NCBI GenBank assembly: GCA_001599915.1
Contig: BCIG01000035.1
Coordinates: 1-64,000 of the forward strand
DNA: 64,000 nt
Direction: 5' to 3'
DNA from: Symbiotaphrina buchneri
Lineage: Eukaryota; Ascomycota; Symbiotaphrinales; Symbiotaphrinaceae
The notes beneath the pieces were generated by a model. The model had not been told where the DNA came from. It was given only the letters and a program-made list of their open reading frames with translations, and did not search any database. Both the position numbers and the translations under genes were made by a program. Positions 58,446 through 64,000 of the stretch are shown here, one piece after another (positions within the stretch are counted from its first letter, which is position 1; each line of letters starts with the position of its first letter).

Positions 58446-61263
58446 TCAGTCGCTCTCATCCTCCTTCGCTTCGGGGAGTGGACTGCCAGCCCTACTGATC
58501 TCTCGCAGGTTCAGATCGCCCCTTGACGATGTCGGATGCACAAGTTGAGCGAAGTTGGGCGTTGACGAGTGTCGAGGCGTCTCGGAGAGACGTGGGTCCT
58601 GCTCGCGCCACTTGTGAAAGTCCCTCGAACTCCAGCTGGCTCGGTGCACGCGAGCGCCAAATGGTACGGACGTCAATGAGAGATTGCTGTAGACACTGTT
58701 CGCCCGGCTCGTACGGACTTGCGGGGTCACTGATATCCGCGACGCAGAAGGGTCAATCTCCGCAAGAAAATCCTCATCCTCATCCTCGATCTTAGGGAAG
58801 CGGCGAACAGAAGAGACACTGAAGTAGGGCGCTTCTGGCGGTCTCGGCTTGTCAGGGGGCGGTGGTGGAGGAGCATCAGCCGCCTTGAGCTCGATATGTT
58901 TGAAGTAACGCTGCCGGAGCGGTAACCAACTTCGAGGGGTGAAATCTTCCTTGTTCCTTGTGATGGACATGTAACTGGAGATAGCGCCCACGACAATGGC
59001 TATCAACAGGAGAATTGTAAGTATACCCTGTATCACTATTATGACTATTCCGATGACAGTAGTGGTGATCCTGTTCAGGTTGTATCGTTGATCGAAGGCG
59101 ATGGAGAGGCCGAGAGTTGCTATCTTGCTGAAGCTCAAAGCGTATACCACCAGGAGATTAAGCCGGGCCCCTTCAAAGGGCCGCAGGATCACGAGACCGC
59201 AAAATGCGAGTATCTCGACTACAAGGAGCCCTATCACTTGAGCCCTTGGTCGTCCGGCGGCTCCTCCATAAAGACACGCCCGTATGAACTCATAAGTCAC
59301 CCAGGGTGCGAAAAACCACCATCGGCGGCGTCGAAAGCGGGACGCAAGCCAACCGAATTTCTTGATGTAATCTTCGTCCTCATGCACCCTGCAGCGCAGC
59401 GGATCATTGTCAATGTATTCCACCTTCCACCATGGAATGGATCCAGAGAACACCTTGTCTGGCGACTTCTCACCGCGTTGGCTTTCTCTGCTAAGGGCAT
59501 ACCACGGTAACCTCTTCCAAAGACGCTTTCTCTCAAGCAGTACCCGGTCGGGGCCAGCTTGGTACCTTCCGTGGCGCAAACGATAGAGGCAGGCATAGCA
59601 GACAACAGAAATCATGCCAGCGAAGAAGAGGACAAATACAATTGCAGCCAGTGCTGCCACTCCACCCGTGCCTTTGTAGGTGAACTGAAACATACTTAGA
59701 AGGACCATCATGTAAAATCCTATCATAAGTGTCCTTAAGATTGACAGGGTCAGGTAAGCAGTCCAGTGGCGCCTCAAATAGACAAGACGCTCCCGCTTGA
59801 CGATTTTGGCAAGTATGAGGCCTTCCAGTAACCACTTGAAAAGGACCACTGAAGCTGCCACTAGGGCAATCAGGACCAGAAACCAAAGGAAGCCAGTCAT
59901 AAACGCGTTCGAGGCGGGGATGTCTTCAATTGAAAGCTCCCCAGCAAACCCTGACCAATTGCCGGGTAACGGAAGTCCCGGTTTGACGGGCGATCCATAC
60001 CAGTCGTAGCCGTCAGATGCATTTGTCAATGTTCGCTTTGCAATCGCATGCTCCGCCTCGCTTGATTTGACGATCTCGTCGAAATCAAAGAGAATGTCTC
60101 TTGAGAACAAGCTAGAGGCACTTAGATGCCTCTTGTATATCTGACTGATAGAGAAACCGCCGCCAAGCGTATTGTCGGCAGATCCGGAACTGGCAGCACC
60201 AACAGAGGTTGTGTTCCCTCTGTTCGCTCCAATGAACTGATTGATTGTATTTTGCATTGATTCTGCGTAGATCATGCCTCCAGACCAGGCGTAGTTGCTC
60301 CAGAAAGAAGCTAAAACACTCGGCCAGTTGACCGTTAAAGCGCCGGTGAAGAAAATGTGGTGGAAGACGGCGAAGACGACCAGAACGGAGAGCGAGTGAG
60401 CATAATGCGTCCTCATCCGAGTGAGGTTGTCACCATATACTGCTGTTGCAAAAGATGAGATTATAGCAACGATGGTGAAAGCACCAAGTACAGGTGCGAT
60501 CGCCTCTGGGTGGGCGAAAGTAGCTCCATTAGTGACAACAGCTGAATAGCAACCTATCTCCGACCGCGTAGAGTTGGCAAATATTCGAAGGATTGCCTGA
60601 CCCTCGAAATCAGGTATTGTCAATGCAATCGCTGCCAAACTATTAGTCTTGCGTGCCGTTATCGACTTCTGGTGGAGGACACTTACCTGGGATACCTGCA
60701 ACGTCAGAATCCGAGACAGGAATGATGCCGTTTGCTTCAATGGGAGTATCAGCTCGCATAGGGCAGAGACTGCAGGTGTATTAGACAGTATGCCCACAGA
60801 TTATAGCAAGGAATGTGAAGTTGGTACCTGTCGATATTGGCGCTACAAGGATTGAAGGTCAGGTCAAAACGACTCTCTCCGTACGCGAAAACACCAATGT
60901 ACACTAGGAACCCACATCAGTATACGGGGACCTGAGGCGGAGATTATACTTACTCATCAGGGATTCATTATGGATATTGGTATTGCCCTGTAAATGGAAA
61001 AGCACAGTAGAATTGTCCTTGTAGTACGCAGCGTCGAACCGAGTCACATTGACCACGCTGCTACCCAGGCAGTCTCCGAAGTTGCCCGTGTACAATGCAG
61101 GTTTTCTGTCATCCTCCAAATACAAAGTATCGCCTTCGGCATCCGTGTATGTGATCCACTGCTGCGATTGCTTGGCTCCGGTTGTTCGGGTGATGAGCGA
61201 AGCAAATAATACAGCACACAGCAATGAGCAGCTCCAGGAAGTGGCAATTGGTAGGCGAGCCAT
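58446..61263 (-). CDS. TRP-like/flavin-carrier (Flc) family membrane protein
   Basis: Exons 61263-60954, 60903-60828, 60769-60687 and 60631-58446 join in phase to 884 residues. A signal peptide (SCSLLCAVLFASLITRTTGA) leads into a lumenal ML-like domain with paired cysteines (FNPCSANIDSLCPM) and the TIPDFEGQAILRIF block. About nine membrane segments follow, starting at APVLGAFTIVAIISSFATAVY and including the GALTVNWPSVLASFW and FAWS-like NYAWSGGMIYAE regions typical of the family. The tail is cytosolic and disordered with a run of six prolines. Fungal Flc/TRP-like proteins affect calcium handling, FAD transport to the ER and cell-wall integrity; which applies here is open. Introns are 50-58 bases. 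The open frame extends upstream of 61263, but the signal peptide supports this start. Confidence 0.9.
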
Positions 61264-62783
61264 GGTTGCAGCCCAGAGCTTCGATAGAGTCAGGGGAAAT
61301 AACCTCTCGAGAGCCGTCAGGTTGGTTGGTCTCCCTGACAAAAGCGCTACGCCCGGCCCGGACCCTCTGTCGGTCGAGATGGTTATGCCAGCTCTCGTTC
61401 TGTCAACATGCTATCGTAGCATGGTCGCAATTATTGGTCCAGAAGTTATCCGGAGCTCGATAGTATAGGTAGTAGACTGGAGCAAGAGCTGGCAGGCCTA
61501 ATGCGGCGAAGAAAGCCGCCGTTGAGAGGCGCTCTGAGAACTCGGAGGTTTGCGGATAGAAACGTCAAGGGTAGAGGTAGGATAAAAAATGAGTGACTTT
61601 CAGGGTCTGGTACGGATCGCTAGGGCGGCCGGCCGTGGGCTCCCCCGGGAAGGAAGAGTGTTTTAAGAGAGAGTAGAGTGAATGGAAGCTCTCAAGCTGA
61701 GCTTCAGACGTAAGTTGATGTGAAAGGAATGGCGGTCTTATGGAACCGGTGTAGAGCAGGTGATGTTCCCTCAAGGCAGCGTTGGGTCTTGGTACCTATT
61801 GCGGTAAGATGGTACGTCGGTCTCGATGTTGAGGTAATAATGGTAAATGTTAAGGTATTCCGCCGTAGGACTTTCCCTTCAGAGCCCTTCTCCTAGAATG
61901 AAAGAGGAGTCATGCTTGGGATTATTATTGCTTAAACCTGAAGTATGCTCAAATGGAAGGAGTGGTCCTTGTGCTGGCGCTTGTTCCAGCCGAGCACGAT
62001 TCCGTACCACCTCGAAAAGAAGCCAGTGGTAAAATGTCAGTTGATGATGACAACAAGGATCGACAAAATTTCCCCTCACCAATCCTACTACTAACTAAAA
62101 TAAGGCTAATAAACGTACCAATTTACAACAACCAGCCTGCTCTCTCTTCCTTACGCTTTCTCACGAGAACCCGTCTTCACTTCATCGCTCAGGCCGATTT
62201 GCCAGTGAGCGCCTCGAACAATGGCCGCAAGATGGCTGGCTGTACGTCATGACATAGAGAACTACGAATACGGAGCCACCACTGCATTTCCTAGCCTAAC
62301 TTGCCTACTAGGTAAGACATGGAGTACTGTGCGTCGTAGTTGTTGCCCCGCAATCTGGCCCGGAGCGTCCGTTCTGACCTTACCGGAAGTGTGTCATTGA
62401 AGCAGGCGACAGGTAGGTGGAAGGTACCAAAACAGGCTTCCGATCGAGCGATGGAGGGACCGAGCGCAAGGCTACCCTAGATCCAGTGATCACCTGTCAA
62501 CGACACTCCAGGAGAATTACTATTTGTGACATGGGAGACTTCCGCTGGGAATGCGTTCGACTGAATGACCTTCCGCTATGCCTATCAGTCTGATCTGCGG
62601 AGAAAGGAAACGTTGCACCGGAGCTCGCGCTTTGACGGCTTCGCATAATCACGAGGTGCATCTTTTGCCTTTTGTCAGGTCCCGTTGTGACTTTGCGATG
62701 CAACTGACGTCCATGATCCTCATCGTTGGATGATGCACCCTCACACTCAGCGGAAAAGCTACCCATGGACCATCCACAGCTAA
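61264..62783. other. Intergenic region between BTB gene and Flc gene
   Basis: About 1.5 kb without a supported gene; includes the promoter of the Flc-like gene. Short motif copies occur, for example GGTAGGTGGAAGGTACC near 62412. Confidence 0.5.
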
Positions 62784-64000
62784 CTACGCGTCGAGCTTCA
62801 GCCGTTCCAACAGTGCGTCTATCTTTCCAAGCAATATCTGGTAGTTGATAGCATCAGAAGCGAACTCGTCCCCCGCAAGCTCGCCATCCACAGTTCTGAC
62901 TGCCCCGCTGATCAGATGAGCGTTTGGCTCTGGTGTTGCCGGCCTGGGATCTTTCGCTTTAGCGGTATGCTCCCCCGGAGTACTAACATCGACGCCCTCA
63001 TCTAGCGGGATGTCGCCTTTAACGGGACTCGGTGGCTGAACTTCCGAATGGAGACTTTCTTGTTCTTCCTCCATCATTTCATCGAGGCCCGCGTCTTCGA
63101 ACCGCAGACGGAAACGCTCCGAAAGGTAGTACCGAATACTAGACATTGTCAACACATGGACCAAGAATTGAGAAGAGAATGGATCCTCACTCGTCCAAGA
63201 GCTCAATACTGTCCGTTTCTTGTCTCTCTTTGATCCTAGAAGCGCTTTCCTTGATCAAGTCTGCAAATTCTTCGCTGTCTATGTAGTTCTCCAACCTGTA
63301 GGCCAGATATCTCGCTCCGAATTCCTCCAAGCGATGAACAGGCGTGAGCCAACCGGCTCGAATAACGTCATAGATGTCCAGTTCCTCCTCCTCTGGTGCA
63401 GGCTGAGATGCTTCCCAGTCACTCGTCTCGACTGTTTTCATGCTACCGTTGCCCAAGGTGCTGATCACAGTGGCCGCTTTGTTCTTTAGCTTTTCAATGA
63501 GTAGCAGATCCGCGGCAAAAAGCACGTCGATTGCCATGTCTAAGGGGAAGTCGGCCTTCTCAGTATAAAGGAAAGTCAGAACAACTTCGAGAACCGCAGG
63601 GCTGCAGTCGATCGGTATAATTTGCAAATGCTCTGTAGTTTGAGCTTCGCGAAATGACGAGGAAAACATTGTAAGGAAGAAGTCTGATCGAATGAGCATG
63701 GCGCGGTGCACCGGAAAGAGCGTGGACTTGGGCGTTCGCCGTCGAGCCCTGGAGTGAGAGCGGGATCGAGTGGCCCTAGGACCGACTGGAATCCCAGTGG
63801 TGGAAGCTTCATTTGTGCTGCCACCCTCGCCATCCTCAGATTCACCGCTTTCATTCTCCTCAGGGTCTTCATCTGCCCGTAGCAGGACATCCGCGAATAT
63901 GGCGTTGTCCCTGTCCCATTTAATATTATCCGCCTTGTTCGTTTCTATGACAACTCTGTATCGCAGAATATTTTGATTGAACCATGACTCAAGCTGGTCA
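62784..64000 (-). CDS. BTB/POZ-domain protein (ABTB-like), cut by window edge
   Basis: Exon pieces (>)64000-63191 and 63138-62784 join in phase; at least 388 residues are visible and the N-terminus lies beyond the window. A BTB fold begins at NAIFADVLLRADE, is interrupted by a roughly 45-residue insert that is first acidic (ESGESEDGEGG) and then Arg/Ser-rich (RATRSRSHSRARRR), and resumes at FPVHRAMLIRSDFFLTMFSS. It continues with IPIDCSPAVLEVVLTFLYT and VLFAADLLLIEKLKNKAA. A conserved C-terminal helical part follows (RLEEFGARYLAYRLENYI). The layout resembles ankyrin-BTB proteins of the ABTB1 type, often Cullin-3 adaptors; the ankyrin part is not in view. The 52-base intron is GT-AG. Confidence 0.85.

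Noticed and set aside
1-64000. Transposons, virus-like elements, CRISPR arrays, rRNA or a secondary-metabolite cluster
   Set aside because: No reverse transcriptase, transposase, integrase or capsid motif, no long terminal repeats, no array of spaced repeats and no synthase or synthetase domain was seen in any frame.

Overview
The window is nuclear DNA of a filamentous ascomycete (Pezizomycotina). Genes are split by short introns (mostly 48-90 bases, GT...AG, with CTAAC/CTGAC-like branch sites). They encode hallmark filamentous-fungal regulators (areA, mtfA, sidB, a Zn2Cys6 factor, a DASH subunit). Intergenic DNA is seeded with short palindromic TACCTTAAGGTA-type motifs. The class cannot be fixed from sequence alone; a eurotiomycete-like gene set is my guess. 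No virus, transposon, CRISPR array, rRNA or convincing tRNA was found.

Layout. 0-5 kb: the edge of a disordered protein gene (-), the complex III assembly factor cbp4 (+) and peroxisomal malate synthase acuE (-). 5-9 kb: NAC beta subunit egd1 (-), divergent from a short-chain dehydrogenase (+). 9-12 kb: a Ctr-type copper transporter (+), convergent with a Nup53-like nucleoporin (-). 12.6-18.4 kb: a group rich in nuclear-encoded mitochondrial proteins. A mitochondrial pyruvate carrier subunit (-) shares a 391-base promoter with complex I subunit B8/NDUFA2 (+). Then come acyl-protein thioesterase (-), a LigB-type extradiol dioxygenase (+) and the Fmp46-like redox protein (+). 19-22.7 kb: a large RRM protein (+). 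23-31 kb: septation kinase sidB (-), divergent from meiotic cohesin rec8 (+), which carries an apparent one-base frameshift; then the DASH subunit hsk3 (+). 31-40 kb: nitrogen regulator areA (-), divergent over 4.4 kb from a Zn2Cys6 factor (+). 40.1-48 kb: nearly gene-free, with a coding-like tract just behind the Zn2Cys6 gene. 48-52.2 kb: an Hsp9/Hsp12 stress protein (+), a Wbp11-type splicing protein (+) and mtfA (-). 52.2-58.4 kb: a second gene-poor stretch with a strong inverted repeat. 58.4-64 kb: a TRP-like/flavin-carrier membrane protein (-) and a BTB/POZ protein (-) running off the right edge.

The genes are mostly single-copy housekeeping and regulatory functions and do not form a metabolic cluster. 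The themes are mitochondrial carbon and respiratory function (cbp4, MPC, NDUFA2, Fmp46), carbon/nitrogen regulation (acuE, areA, mtfA) and cell division (sidB, rec8, hsk3). Exon boundaries were set by eye from splice signals, reading-frame arithmetic and conserved family sequence; all joins given are in phase unless stated.

Most useful second-look items: two GC-AG introns, a last acuE intron whose retention would remove the peroxisomal signal, micro-exons of 12-16 bases, the rec8 frameshift, the dispersed palindromic motifs, and the coding-like tract at 40.3-41.3 kb.
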